A stretch of DNA of 64,000 nucleotides from Megalobrama amblycephala (Eukaryota > Chordata > Actinopteri > Cypriniformes > Xenocyprididae): NCBI RefSeq assembly GCF_018812025.1, contig NC_063061.1:3014001-3078000 (forward strand). Reading direction: 5' to 3'. Shown here piece after piece: positions 1 through 10,122 of this stretch. Each line of letters starts with the position of its first letter. Position 1 is the stretch's first letter. A program made the translations under genes and the position numbers. The notes beneath the pieces were generated by a model. That model saw only the letters and a list, made by a program, of their open reading frames with translations, was not told the origin of the DNA and did not search any database.

Positions 1-140
1 TAATGACTGGAATGAGTACTTCCGTGTTGGGCAATCTCGCAGCAGCCGCCTTACGAGCTTTTTGTAATTCGGCGAGAGCATTGATCCTATATCTCTGTTG
101 TCTATTGTTCAGACCGAAGGATAGGATTATCTTGTGCGGT
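1..140 (-). other. Possible retroelement ORF fragment cut by the gap
   Basis: On the minus strand one frame stays open across all 140 bases and reads KIILSFGLNNRQQRYR followed by a lysine/alanine-rich helix and a TEVLIPVI-like strand. This resembles the SGNH-hydrolase-like accessory ORF found in several fish retroelements, but the match is from memory and the piece is short. The plus-strand frame is also open, so coding is not proven. The adjacent gap hides the rest. Confidence 0.2.
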
Positions 141-1140
141 NNNNNNNNNNNNNNNNNNNNNNNNNNNNNNNNNNNNNNNNNNNNNNNNNNNNNNNNNNNN
201 NNNNNNNNNNNNNNNNNNNNNNNNNNNNNNNNNNNNNNNNNNNNNNNNNNNNNNNNNNNNNNNNNNNNNNNNNNNNNNNNNNNNNNNNNNNNNNNNNNNN
301 NNNNNNNNNNNNNNNNNNNNNNNNNNNNNNNNNNNNNNNNNNNNNNNNNNNNNNNNNNNNNNNNNNNNNNNNNNNNNNNNNNNNNNNNNNNNNNNNNNNN
401 NNNNNNNNNNNNNNNNNNNNNNNNNNNNNNNNNNNNNNNNNNNNNNNNNNNNNNNNNNNNNNNNNNNNNNNNNNNNNNNNNNNNNNNNNNNNNNNNNNNN
501 NNNNNNNNNNNNNNNNNNNNNNNNNNNNNNNNNNNNNNNNNNNNNNNNNNNNNNNNNNNNNNNNNNNNNNNNNNNNNNNNNNNNNNNNNNNNNNNNNNNN
601 NNNNNNNNNNNNNNNNNNNNNNNNNNNNNNNNNNNNNNNNNNNNNNNNNNNNNNNNNNNNNNNNNNNNNNNNNNNNNNNNNNNNNNNNNNNNNNNNNNNN
701 NNNNNNNNNNNNNNNNNNNNNNNNNNNNNNNNNNNNNNNNNNNNNNNNNNNNNNNNNNNNNNNNNNNNNNNNNNNNNNNNNNNNNNNNNNNNNNNNNNNN
801 NNNNNNNNNNNNNNNNNNNNNNNNNNNNNNNNNNNNNNNNNNNNNNNNNNNNNNNNNNNNNNNNNNNNNNNNNNNNNNNNNNNNNNNNNNNNNNNNNNNN
901 NNNNNNNNNNNNNNNNNNNNNNNNNNNNNNNNNNNNNNNNNNNNNNNNNNNNNNNNNNNNNNNNNNNNNNNNNNNNNNNNNNNNNNNNNNNNNNNNNNNN
1001 NNNNNNNNNNNNNNNNNNNNNNNNNNNNNNNNNNNNNNNNNNNNNNNNNNNNNNNNNNNNNNNNNNNNNNNNNNNNNNNNNNNNNNNNNNNNNNNNNNNN
1101 NNNNNNNNNNNNNNNNNNNNNNNNNNNNNNNNNNNNNNNN
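141..1140. other. Assembly gap (1000 N)
   Basis: Exactly 1000 undetermined bases, the usual size of a scaffold gap placeholder, so the true length is unknown. Nothing can be said about its content, and apparent open frames across it are artefacts. Confidence 0.99.
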
Positions 1141-1436
1141 TTAGTTTAGCATGACACTTGTGTTTGCTCTGTGAAGCTGAATAAGGGATGAGCTTCATCT
1201 TCAGAAATGACAAGCTCTCGCCGCCAAGATGCTTAACCTCCAGAATGCGGTTTAACGCTTCTTGGACCAGGAGCCAGACATGGAGGACTCTCACTCTTCG
1301 TCTCTGTCGGGTCTTGGCGTTTCTGCTCTGTTCCACATTAAGGTTGGGAAAAATCTGGAGTAAACTTAGTGAGCGTTTGAGAGCAAATATGGATGAGTTT
1401 GAGTATAATTTATACATTTTGATGCATTGTGCATTC

Positions 1437-1494
1437 TATCTTTCTATCTATCTATCGTTTTATCTATCGTTCTGTCTATCTATCTATCATTCTA
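1437..1494. repeat. Imperfect (TCTA)n microsatellite
   Basis: Tetranucleotide tract of TCTA/TCTG units with several substitutions, so an old, degenerating microsatellite. Confidence 0.9.
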
Positions 1495-2490
1495 TTAAAA
1501 GGCATTCTCAATACACTTCTGAATGACACAACCCAGATATCTAAATGTCCCAGATGCCTCATACCTCGAAGTAATGCAGATCTCTTATTATTCTACTTTT
1601 GTGCATTTGTGTTTTAAAGAAGTGTGGTGCTGTGAATGTGAGAGAATGTGATTAAAACTTAGCATATCTGGTCACACCACTCCCATGTGAACCCCGAATA
1701 CACACTCCCACCCCTGTGCTCTGCTCGTTTCTGTGACCGAGTGAGCAATCTGTCACGTTCCTCTCGAGGCCCGTTGGAGCCACGTGTGACCGCGGCCTGG
1801 TCTGAGGACAGCAGAGCTAACCGCACTCCAGAACGCCAGCATGGGGAATAGTGGGAACTGTGGCTCTGCCGAAGTGCATTTACCATGCACCCATGAAGCC
1901 ACAAAATGCTTTACGGCGCTGAGAACCGATAATTTACAGTGGCCCATGTCTCGATCGGCTGGCTAGATAAAAAAAAAAAAGTCGCCACAAAGGCCTCTGC
2001 TTATGTGCACTGTTAACGGAAGTTGCTCAGATGGGTGGTGCTGCGGTAAAATGTAAGGGACGGGTGAGTACAGATCACAAGATCAGTCAAGATAATAAAA
2101 CTGTCTCAACGGCCCGGGTGGGAGGAGTCTTGCTCTAGTGCTCTGTCAATATGTATGAGAGCAAAAAGACATTAAATGCACGACACTTGCCGGGGTATTT
2201 TGGGACAGTGGGAGCTTGGGGAAGCAGAAGAGATTTTTGTAACATTGTTAATGAGAGAAGACTTGATAACAGTTGTGAAGAACAGAAAGAGAATAGAACC
2301 TCATAGCAGACAGTGTTGCTGATAAAGCATTCACACTTTGTGATTAACCAGGGTGTTAATTGTCAGATTTTTTTTTTTTTTTTTTTAAAGCCTGAAGCAC
2401 CTAAATCAATTGTGGAAGAACTTGCTCTAGACAAGCACTTTAGTTAGTTAGCTTCATTACAGTTCAAAAGATTGGGTGTTATTTTATCAG
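1495..2490. other. Non-coding stretch with a GC-richer block
   Basis: No convincing gene. About 1680-1950 is richer in GC and CpG than its surroundings and may be the remains of a promoter or of an exapted repeat, but no start codon with a plausible exon and donor could be defended. A-tracts occur near 1969 and 2370. Confidence 0.4.
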
Positions 2491-2665
2491 AAATACAGTA
2501 AAAACAGTCATATTGTGAAATATTATTACAGTTTAAAATAAGTTTTCTTTTTTAATATATTTGAAAATGTTATTTATTCACGTGATGGCACAGCTGAATT
2601 TTCAGCAGCCATTGCTCCAGTCTTCAGTGTCACATGATTCTTTAGAAATCCTTTTAATATGCTGT
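2491..2665 (+). repeat. Fragment of the palindromic element seen whole at 59504-60442
   Basis: The stretch reading TTATTGTGAAATATTA-like, then GGCACAGCTGAATTTTCAGCA and CAGTCTTCAGTGTCACATGA, aligns with about 59600-59775 with scattered substitutions. Only part of one arm remains, and the inverted partner is missing, so this is a truncated copy. Confidence 0.7.
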
Positions 2666-2969
2666 AATTTTTTTTTTTTTTTTGTTATTGTTTTTAAAAT
2701 CTGTATGAGGATCAAAAAAGTCATGTGACTGCCTCAAAATGTTTGTCTGAATAATAAAAAAAAAAATGTAATAAAAAAAAAATAATAAAAAAATCATTTT
2801 TAAAAATATTTTTATGTGCATTTTGGACCACCCAGCCCCCCGCCTCCCCAGCATTTTTATATTTCAAATTTTGGTTAAAAATTACTATAAAAAAATAAAA
2901 TAAATAAAAATAATCTGGTTATTAAGACCTAGTGATTTTTTTCTCTCTCTTTTTTTTCTTGTTTTTATA

Positions 2970-3537
2970 CACTCTAAAAAATGCTGGGTTAAAAACAACC
3001 CAAGTTGGGTTGAAAATGGACAACCCCAGCAATTGGGTTGTTTTAACCCAGCGGTTGGGTTAAATGTTTGCCCAACCTGCTGGGTAGTTTTATTTAAACC
3101 AACTATTGTTTAAAAATTGCTATATGGCTAGCTCAAAATGAACCCAAAATAGTTGGGAAATTAAAAACCAGATGCAATTAGAGGCAACAATAATAGACAA
3201 AATGTGAATGTTTATTAATAAGCTTTAATATTTCATTAATATAAATTTAATAGTTTAATAGTTTATTAATATAAATGTATTAATAAGCAATTTAATAAAT
3301 GTTTATTGTTTAATAATTATTCATTGAACATTAATAAATGTTCATTTCCAACATACTTTGGGTTAATTTTAATTAAGCAATACAGTAATTTTTAAACAAT
3401 AGTTGGGTTAAATAAAACTACCCAGCAGGTTGGGCAAACATTTAACCCTACCGCTGGGTTAAAACAAAACAAAATTGCTGTGTTTGTCCATTTTCAACCC
3501 AACTTGGGTTGTTTTTAACCCAGCATTTTTTAGAGTG
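2970..3537. mobile_element. Palindromic MITE with about 155-bp inverted arms, flanked by TATA
   Basis: The left arm (2970 to about 3125) starts CACTCTAAAAAATGCTGGGT and the right arm (about 3385-3537) is its reverse complement with few mismatches, ending GCATTTTTTAGAGTG. TATA lies on both sides (2966-2969 and 3538-3541), consistent with a 4-bp (or 2-bp TA) target duplication. The AT-rich middle has no reading frame. It is non-autonomous; its mobilising superfamily cannot be settled from the sequence. Confidence 0.85.
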
Positions 3538-3541
3538 TATA

Positions 3542-4681
3542 TACATTGAATCATATCAGAGGTAGTTGTGCATGTATTTGTAACTGTAGTCTCAATAGTT
3601 GCCCCAATAGAGAGCAGCTCATCTCCATACAGACTTATTGAATGCCTGAAGCAACTTTAGGAGGATAGGTCTCTTGTCTTCATTAGCCATGCCAGCCTGT
3701 TCTCATTCCCATCCTGTAAAAACCGCCAGTCACTCCTACGTGAGGACAACGCCATCTGGTAGCCATTCCCCAGTCCAAGCCGATTCATTTTCCCCCAAAC
3801 TCATAACATACCCTCCGGTCCTGACCTTTTACAAAGAGAAATAACTATGTTTACCCAAAACATCATCATCGTCTCATTTTGCATTGATTTCTTTTGTGTG
3901 TTTTTGCTCATTATATGACATTTATGTAAGTTACTAAATTGCCAAACCTCTTATTTTTTTTTTTTTTTTTAAAGAACAAAACCACCCTACTAAAAGGGTC
4001 TGAAATTTCTGGGAAACAAGTGAGATACAAAACAATGAGGGTTTTTCCTCTTACGTTTGGCCCATTACGAATATTCGATATATACCTCGAATGACTTTGT
4101 TGGACCGCTAATACCCATGAGTAACAGACCTCCTCAAGGTTTTCAAAGCCCACAGGGAACCACGAGTAGGTGCTTTCCGCAGTGCTACATCATTGAGATA
4201 TTTTGGTAAATACGCATTAAACAAACTCCTGGGCGGTCTACTATCATTTCAGACAGTAAAAAAGAGTCGGGCAGCATTCAGTGGCCTCTCTTTTCCCAGA
4301 CAGATGTGTAATCATAGCACTAGCTTGCTTTTAGATTGTCTCGAAACCACAAATTGTTGATTGAAATACGAAAGCCCAGCAGAATAAGTGATTGATGGTG
4401 TTGTGCGGTGAGATTGAATGTCCAGTTTTAGATAGTCTCAGAGTTTCCATTGGCTCTGTATTGTAAGATGTGAGGATTTTTTGGCCTCCAAACTCACTTG
4501 GAGGTGATCCTAGCGCTACCATTTCATTAAACACACCATTACATTAGTATTGTGCATGCAAAGAGAACATATGTGGGAGATTGGAAGCCCTTAGCTTATC
4601 CTTTTATGTATTCTAGGTCAAGAGAGAGACTTGGCACCTTGCATTATACAGCACAACCAGAAAAGAAGGCTTCATTTATTC
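3542..4681. other. No gene seen
   Basis: AT-rich sequence with short T-tracts (about 3955) and only small unsupported open frames. No RNA gene or repeat with defined ends was recognised. Confidence 0.5.
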
Positions 4682-4932
4682 TTAAAGGGATAATTCGCAC
4701 AAACGTAAAAATTCTGCCATTATTTTACTCACCGTTATGTCGTTCCAAACCTGTAAGACCGTTGATAAATGTTCAAAATGTTTTTGTCTATACAATGAAA
4801 TTACTGCAGTCCAAAACAACATTAGACTCCACTGGCATTTTCAAAACATCATCTTTTGTGTTCCACGGAAAGTCATACAGGTTTGGAACGACGTGAGGGT
4901 GATTAAATGATGGCAGAATTTTAATTTTACTC
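4682..4932. mobile_element. Truncated palindromic element beginning TTAAAGGGATAATTCGCAC
   Basis: The left end TTAAAGGGATAATTCGCAC and the inner inverted pair CGTTCCAAACCTGTAAGACC / TCATACAGGTTTGGAACGAC match an abundant cyprinid fold-back repeat. A second copy of the same family ends at 29579 with AACTAACCCTTTAA. Here the right terminus has decayed at about 4932. Confidence 0.7.
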
Positions 4933-6111
4933 TTCAACGAGTGCACCGAGATAAGAGAGCTAATTCTTTGAAGCAGTCGTCTGACGGTAGAGAATCAATA
5001 GCAATATTATTACCGTCACTGTTTGGCAGCAATTTTTGACACCACCTCATTTACATGGTGCTTAATCGATGCATTTCGAGGGACATGCATAATTAATAAC
5101 CTTGTGCGATGCATGAGGTAATTAATAATTGAACTGAATGATTTTACTCAGCATTGTACCTAAGCGCCTGTGGTGATGTTTTATAGCATGAACATGTCCA
5201 ATCATGTTCCAGCTTATTGTAACAAACAACAACAGAAATCTCATGAAAAAGATATTATAAACACTCCAAATGCAGAAACGGACCCTTAAAGAGTTTTATC
5301 ACAGCATTTAAAACGTTGTGGTGCTTCATTATTTATGCATTTAAATGTCCGCATGTAAATTCACCACCCCGTCCGCTCTTGCTTTCAGGGATTCAGCTCC
5401 CAGAGTGATTAATTAATGTACATTTATGTGCTTAACGGATCACACACCAACTTTCTCTCCAGCCCTTTCCCCCCTTTCGCTCATAAATTATTGTCACTGT
5501 ACGTAAGTGGTACCGACTTCGTTTCTGGAATAGCTGTGAGTGGCATAAAGCTTTTATTGTGGGTGTGCACAGGCAGCTCTTAAGACCGCTAAGCAAACCT
5601 CAATAAAAGCTTGACGGTATTGAAGGGTTTATGGGTAGATCCATATAAACTCTCTGTTTTATTCTGTGTCCGCTGATCGACTTTTAATGCTCCTTTACTG
5701 GAACACGCCGGCACTTTCTTTTGCTCGTGCATGCTTGGATATTGAACCGTGCGATGAGCTATAATGGGGGAAATTATAACTTTTTTAATTTCATTATTTT
5801 GCTCACACTGCTCACTACATTGCGGTAAACTTAATCAGGAAAGCTTGAGGCACAGCCTACCGCTTTGTTTCCCATAAGCCATATGCATGGAGATGAGAGC
5901 TTTGGTAATGAGCAGCAGATTTGAATGATGATGTAAAATTACTCGGCTGCAGGACCTTTTTATCTCGGAACACTCTTGTGTTTATGGTTTTAATATCTGC
6001 GCTTTCCCGCGCAGCTGTAATGGCGACGCGCTCTCCACCAGAGTTTGTGGCAGAGCGCAGAACACACAATCCCCTTCCAGACTTCCAGACAAGTTTGTTT
6101 CCTCTGCCCTA
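4933..6111. other. No gene seen upstream of the LTR element
   Basis: Unique-looking, moderately AT-rich sequence without a supportable exon. Bases 5990-6070 are GC-richer and read GCGACGCGCTCTCC-like. It forms the 5' flank of the LTR retrotransposon. No target duplication could be identified, because the far end of the integrated structure is broken. Confidence 0.4.
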
Positions 6112-7944
6112 TGTAACCAAGGTTACCAGAGTAATATAGAAATAAAGTTATTAATATATAAACATACTAATATATAAACAAAACTATTGAGAACTACTTA
6201 AAAACGAGTACTATTATAAAAGAAAATATTAATTTTATATAAACATATATTTTACTTGGTTATTAATGTGACCAATAGAGAGTAGCTTTTAATACAACGT
6301 GAGCCAATGAGAGCGCAGAATGTGGCGCAGCGGAGAAATTAGTTTCCGGATTTTGCACGAGGTTTGCTCGTGGAGTCAGAGGCAGCTCTCTCTATCGTGC
6401 ATAGGTGCTGATGAGCGCGGTGTTTGCTGACGCTCCGGGGAACAGAAACATAGAAATAATCTTCTGGATGTGTTTTATCGATGGATTGATGTAAGTGAAG
6501 TGACGCATTTTATTTTCCATTGGTTGTGAATGACGTTGATATTGTAATGTGAGTGAAATGGACATTCAATTTGTAAAATATAAAAGTTAATGGTGATATG
6601 CATATACTTTACTAGCGACAGAGTGTTGCTAAAGTGTTTACGAAGTGTATTTTTGATTAAAAAGGTTAAAGAAAAGGGTTTAAATCGGACGCGTTGTAAC
6701 CGCTCCATTCTGGAATTTTCTGTGAGTTTAAAGATCTCCTTGGTAAGTCAATTTGCCTTGTTATTCATCACAATTGAATCATTATTATTGTTTAAGTGGA
6801 AAAAGCAAGAGAAATTGAATTTGTGACTGATTTATATATGAAAAAATGTGTAATGCTGTCTTTAGTACATACGAGCTAACTGTGTGCTCAAGTATGTGAC
6901 GGAAAGTTGTCAGTTATATAATAATTAGTGCGCTATGTTGGAAAAATAGTCACAGACGTTGCATATATGAAGAAAATATTCTTTATTTGAAAAGATACAT
7001 GTACATATATTCAGAATACTCAAGTTCTGTGTAATTTGAATGATGTATAGTGATTGATAACTTTATTGTATGTTGTTACAATGAAGATATTCATGATATT
7101 TTCATGACCTTGTTTGTTCAAGGTCAGGTTTTTTGTTTTTGTTTGGTTTTGTTCTGTTTTTCTTGTTCTGCCCTTGTCCAAAATTGGATTGCTGTCCTGT
7201 CCGATGTGACGAGATGTACCGATGCCTGTATTCTGGATTTGTCCCGGCCTTCCAGTGGTTTTGAGGAGGGTTTGGACTGGCGAGCCTCCCTTGAGTTGTT
7301 CTTGGATTTTCTGTGGAAACAAAAGATTTTCTGAACTCTGCGAATGGTAGGAAATCGAATAACTCTTCTTTTTTTGTGTTTTGGATGGAGATGTTCCTCA
7401 TGGACAAAGAAAAGACATTTGTACTTCTATGGACCATTTGAAGAACTGTTTTTCTTGAAAGACTGAGAAATTGAGGATTTTGAGATCAAAGGACATTATT
7501 TTATTTCATTGAGAAGTGTCAATTTTCTGGGTTGACAAGTGATATATTGTTTGGGTTTTGATACTTGAACACTAATTTTTGGGTGAATCGAACACTGAGT
7601 TAAAGTGAATAAAGTACTTACCTTGTTGACAATCAAGGGAAAAGTTTCACGAAACCTGTGAAAAGAAAAGATTGATAGGAAAATTCAGAAACAATATTTT
7701 CAATTGTGAAAATATATATATATTTTTTTATTATTTCACATTGATTCAACTTACCTTTTGAATGCAGTCAAACAAATACACATTGTGTGTTCAACCAAAT
7801 TATTCTTCAAGTCTGTTCACTGTTGTTGTTGCATCTTTCTCAGTAGCGAATCTGTCCTTCTGAGACGCTGGTCCATAGATTGGCATATAACAAGTTAATT
7901 ATTTATTAAATCTACAAGTTATTAGCCAGATAGAAAGCGGTACA
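6112..7944 (+). repeat. 5' LTR of the gypsy element
   Basis: The start is fixed by comparison with the second LTR at 14974, which directly follows a purine-rich tract. The end is uncertain, because the sequence after both LTRs is gag leader in both cases. I place it at ...GCGGTACA before a TGG that could begin the primer binding site. A TATAAAA-like box lies near 6578 and an AATAAAG near 7608. The open frames inside are small and antisense to each other, and I do not regard them as genes. Confidence 0.75.
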
Positions 7945-7950
7945 AAAACT

Positions 7951-7968
7951 TGGCGAGAGCCAGCCAGG
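7951..7968 (+). promoter_or_regulatory. Candidate primer binding site
   Basis: TGGCGAGAGCCAGCCAGG begins with the TGG expected opposite a tRNA CCA end and sits just after the presumed LTR end. I could not match it to a specific tRNA, and TGGC-GAGA-GCCA can itself fold, so this is tentative. Confidence 0.3.
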
Positions 7969-8056
7969 AGATTGATTGCCTAACAACAACAGTGACCTCT
8001 CAGTACGACAAAAAGATAATTCTTTCTGTGAAACAAGCTATCTCAGTTTTATCAGT

Positions 8057-10042
8057 ATGGATATAGTGGAACGAGAAAACGTGAATGTTTCCAATGCTGT
8101 CATAGTTGGTGGCATAACATTGAGTGAATCTGACCAAAACTTAGAAGCATGGCTTGTACGGTATGGCAGCATTAGTCGTAATCTGCTTATTGATGACCCA
8201 ACATCTGAATTTCATCGGCAGGCTATAATAGAGTTTGCACATAGCTCTGCAATGAAAAACCTGAACCCTCTGTTGCCTTTAAGTATTGTTAGCACTTCGG
8301 ATGCAGATGTCATATTCACTGTACGTGCCCTAAGCAGTGTATACTCACCTGTAGTTAAAGATGACGCTACTAAGGGCTATTTAGCAGAATTGAAAGCCAT
8401 TGCTAATGCTACTGGCAAATCTTTTGAAGAAGTGCTTCAAGAGGAGTTAGTAAAAATGAGGTCAGTTGGCCCTCCCACCGAACATTTGCCCAGCTGTAAT
8501 GTAGCAGACTCCCAAACTCAGGGACTCAGTACTGCCAGTTCAGTCAATGACCGTGGGTCACCCGCCACATCACAGAGAATGGGAGAAAGTAGAGATGGAA
8601 CCTTCTCACCAAATGTTTCTCCATTGCTGGGTGTTGGAAGCCAGAAAACTCAAAACCTGTCCAAGGAGAATGAGATGAATACTGTACCTAATACTGGTAG
8701 AATTAACAATCCTTCAGCCACAGGTATACCACATCCAGTTCTGACCATGGATATGATAGATCCTCCTGGTGTGCAAAGAGTCGTGGTTGAGCACGTTGTG
8801 AGGACAAGTGATATGACAGCCCAGCATACTTCCCTACGTCTCAGATCCTTCTCAGGGAAAATTCCACGCCCACCCAATGAACCCGACTTTGAAACATGGC
8901 GAGCAAGTGTGCAATTCCTACTGGATGATCCATCGGTTTCAGACTTGTCTCGTACAAGAAGAATTCTAGACAGCTTGCTTCCACCTGCTGCTGACGTAAT
9001 CAAACACATTAGCCCACAATCATCGCCCTCAGTATATTTAGAGTTGCTAGAATCAGTGTATGCATCAGTGGAGGATGGGGAAGAGCTGCTGGCAAAGTTC
9101 ATGACGATGTTGCAGAATCAGGGAGAAAAGCCTTCCAGCTACCTGCATCGATTACAAGTGATGTTAAGTGCAGCGGTGAGGAGAGGTGGCATTGCAGAGA
9201 GGGAGCGTGATCGCAGTTTGTTGAATCAATTCTGTCGTGGGTGCTGGGATAATGGCTTAATTGTCAGTCTTCAGCTGGAAAGGAGAAAGAATAACCCACC
9301 TTCCTTCGCTGAACTTGTGGTGTCTGTCAGAGCGGAAGAAGACCGGCAAGCTTCAAAGGAGGATCGGATGAGGAGTCATTTTGGGATGACTAAACAAAGT
9401 CTAGCCACTTCCAAGTCACGAGCTGCAGCTCATCAGTTGTCTGCTCACTCACAAGAGGTAGTCAGCGGAGCAGCCCCTGAAACAGACTCCATGAGAAAAC
9501 AAATATCAGAAATTCATGCTCGACTTGCCTCCATGCAATCATTGACTCACCAGAAGTGCCAGCCTGCTTGTTCCAAAGTAGTGGATGTGACTTCGCTGAA
9601 AAAAGAACTGACTGAACTACGAGCCCAGGTTCAAGCTGCAGTTTCCCAAAAGGTCCAGAACAGAAGCTCAGAAGCTGAGGAAATTGTCGAATTAACAAGA
9701 CAGCTTGCAGAGTTAAAAGCTCAATTAACCGTCTCAGATTCACAGAAACGTCAGCCAGAAAGAACATCCGGGTTCAGGAGCCTTTCTGCTATGTCACAGC
9801 CCAAGCAGACAAGACGTGAAGAGAGTAAATCAGTCAGTATGGATGGATTGACCTCAGCCCGACCGCGTCCAGGATACTGCTTTCGCTGCGGGGAAGATGG
9901 TCATATCGCCGTAAATTGTGAAAATGATCCAAACTCTGCCAAAGTAGAAAGCAAACGTCGTCAGCTGAGGGAGAAACAGGCTCACTGGGACCTGAATAAC
10001 AAAGTTGCATCCTCACGGTTAAACTCCAATCAGTCTCTGTAG
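8057..10042 (+). CDS. gag: Gag polyprotein with PNMA-like architecture (661 aa)
   Basis: Structural protein of the retrotransposon, expected to assemble capsid-like particles and package RNA. From the ATG at 8057 (the open frame extends further up to a TTG at 7976) the order is as follows. An N-terminal RRM-like region (about residues 10-95) reads NAVIVGGITLSESDQN. A capsid-like domain (about 257-430) opens LRSFSGKIPRPPNEPDFETW. Heptad-rich coiled coils lie at about 478-560. A CCHC zinc knuckle, CFRCGEDGHIAVNC, lies at about 608-621. The RRM-like start plus the LRSFSG capsid opening is the layout I know from vertebrate PNMA and ZCCHC12/18 proteins, which are thought to derive from gypsy Gag. 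No breaks. Pol follows in the -1 frame. The PNMA link is by recognition, not by search. Confidence 0.9.
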   Translation: MDIVERENVNVSNAVIVGGITLSESDQNLEAWLVRYGSISRNLLIDDPTSEFHRQAIIEFAHSSAMKNLNPLLPLSIVSTSDADVIFTVRALSSVYSPVVKDDATKGYLAELKAIANATGKSFEEVLQEELVKMRSVGPPTEHLPSCNVADSQTQGLSTASSVNDRGSPATSQRMGESRDGTFSPNVSPLLGVGSQKTQNLSKENEMNTVPNTGRINNPSATGIPHPVLTMDMIDPPGVQRVVVEHVVRTSDMTAQHTSLRLRSFSGKIPRPPNEPDFETWRASVQFLLDDPSVSDLSRTRRILDSLLPPAADVIKHISPQSSPSVYLELLESVYASVEDGEELLAKFMTMLQNQGEKPSSYLHRLQVMLSAAVRRGGIAERERDRSLLNQFCRGCWDNGLIVSLQLERRKNNPPSFAELVVSVRAEEDRQASKEDRMRSHFGMTKQSLATSKSRAAAHQLSAHSQEVVSGAAPETDSMRKQISEIHARLASMQSLTHQKCQPACSKVVDVTSLKKELTELRAQVQAAVSQKVQNRSSEAEEIVELTRQLAELKAQLTVSDSQKRQPERTSGFRSLSAMSQPKQTRREESKSVSMDGLTSARPRPGYCFRCGEDGHIAVNCENDPNSAKVESKRRQLREKQAHWDLNNKVASSRLNSNQSL

Positions 10043-10060
10043 CAGGGCGTACAGAAACTG
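10018..10060 (+). promoter_or_regulatory. Predicted -1 ribosomal frameshift signal between gag and pol
   Basis: In the gag frame, CGG TTA AAC contains the heptamer GTTAAAC (10018-10024), the X XXY YYZ-like type used by some nidoviruses. Six bases downstream, CAGTCTCTGTA (10031-10041) pairs with TACAGAAACTG (10050-10060): 11 base pairs with one C-A mismatch and an 8-base loop. The pol frame is open from 10000, upstream of the heptamer, through the pol ATG, and the gag stop lies inside the stem. All parts needed for -1 slippage are present at standard spacing. Confidence 0.7.
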
Positions 10061-10122
10061 AGGAAAGACCCACATGCCCTAATAAACCTAGAAGAGTATT
10101 CAACAAGTGTTGTGAAGAAGTA

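Noticed and set aside
3..1154. 383-codon frame across the gap
   Set aside because: Almost entirely undetermined bases.
7050..7437. Short frames in the LTR (repeated at 15912-16299)
   Set aside because: They overlap on both strands, lie within the LTR and its leader, and show no family motif; their recurrence only reflects LTR duplication.
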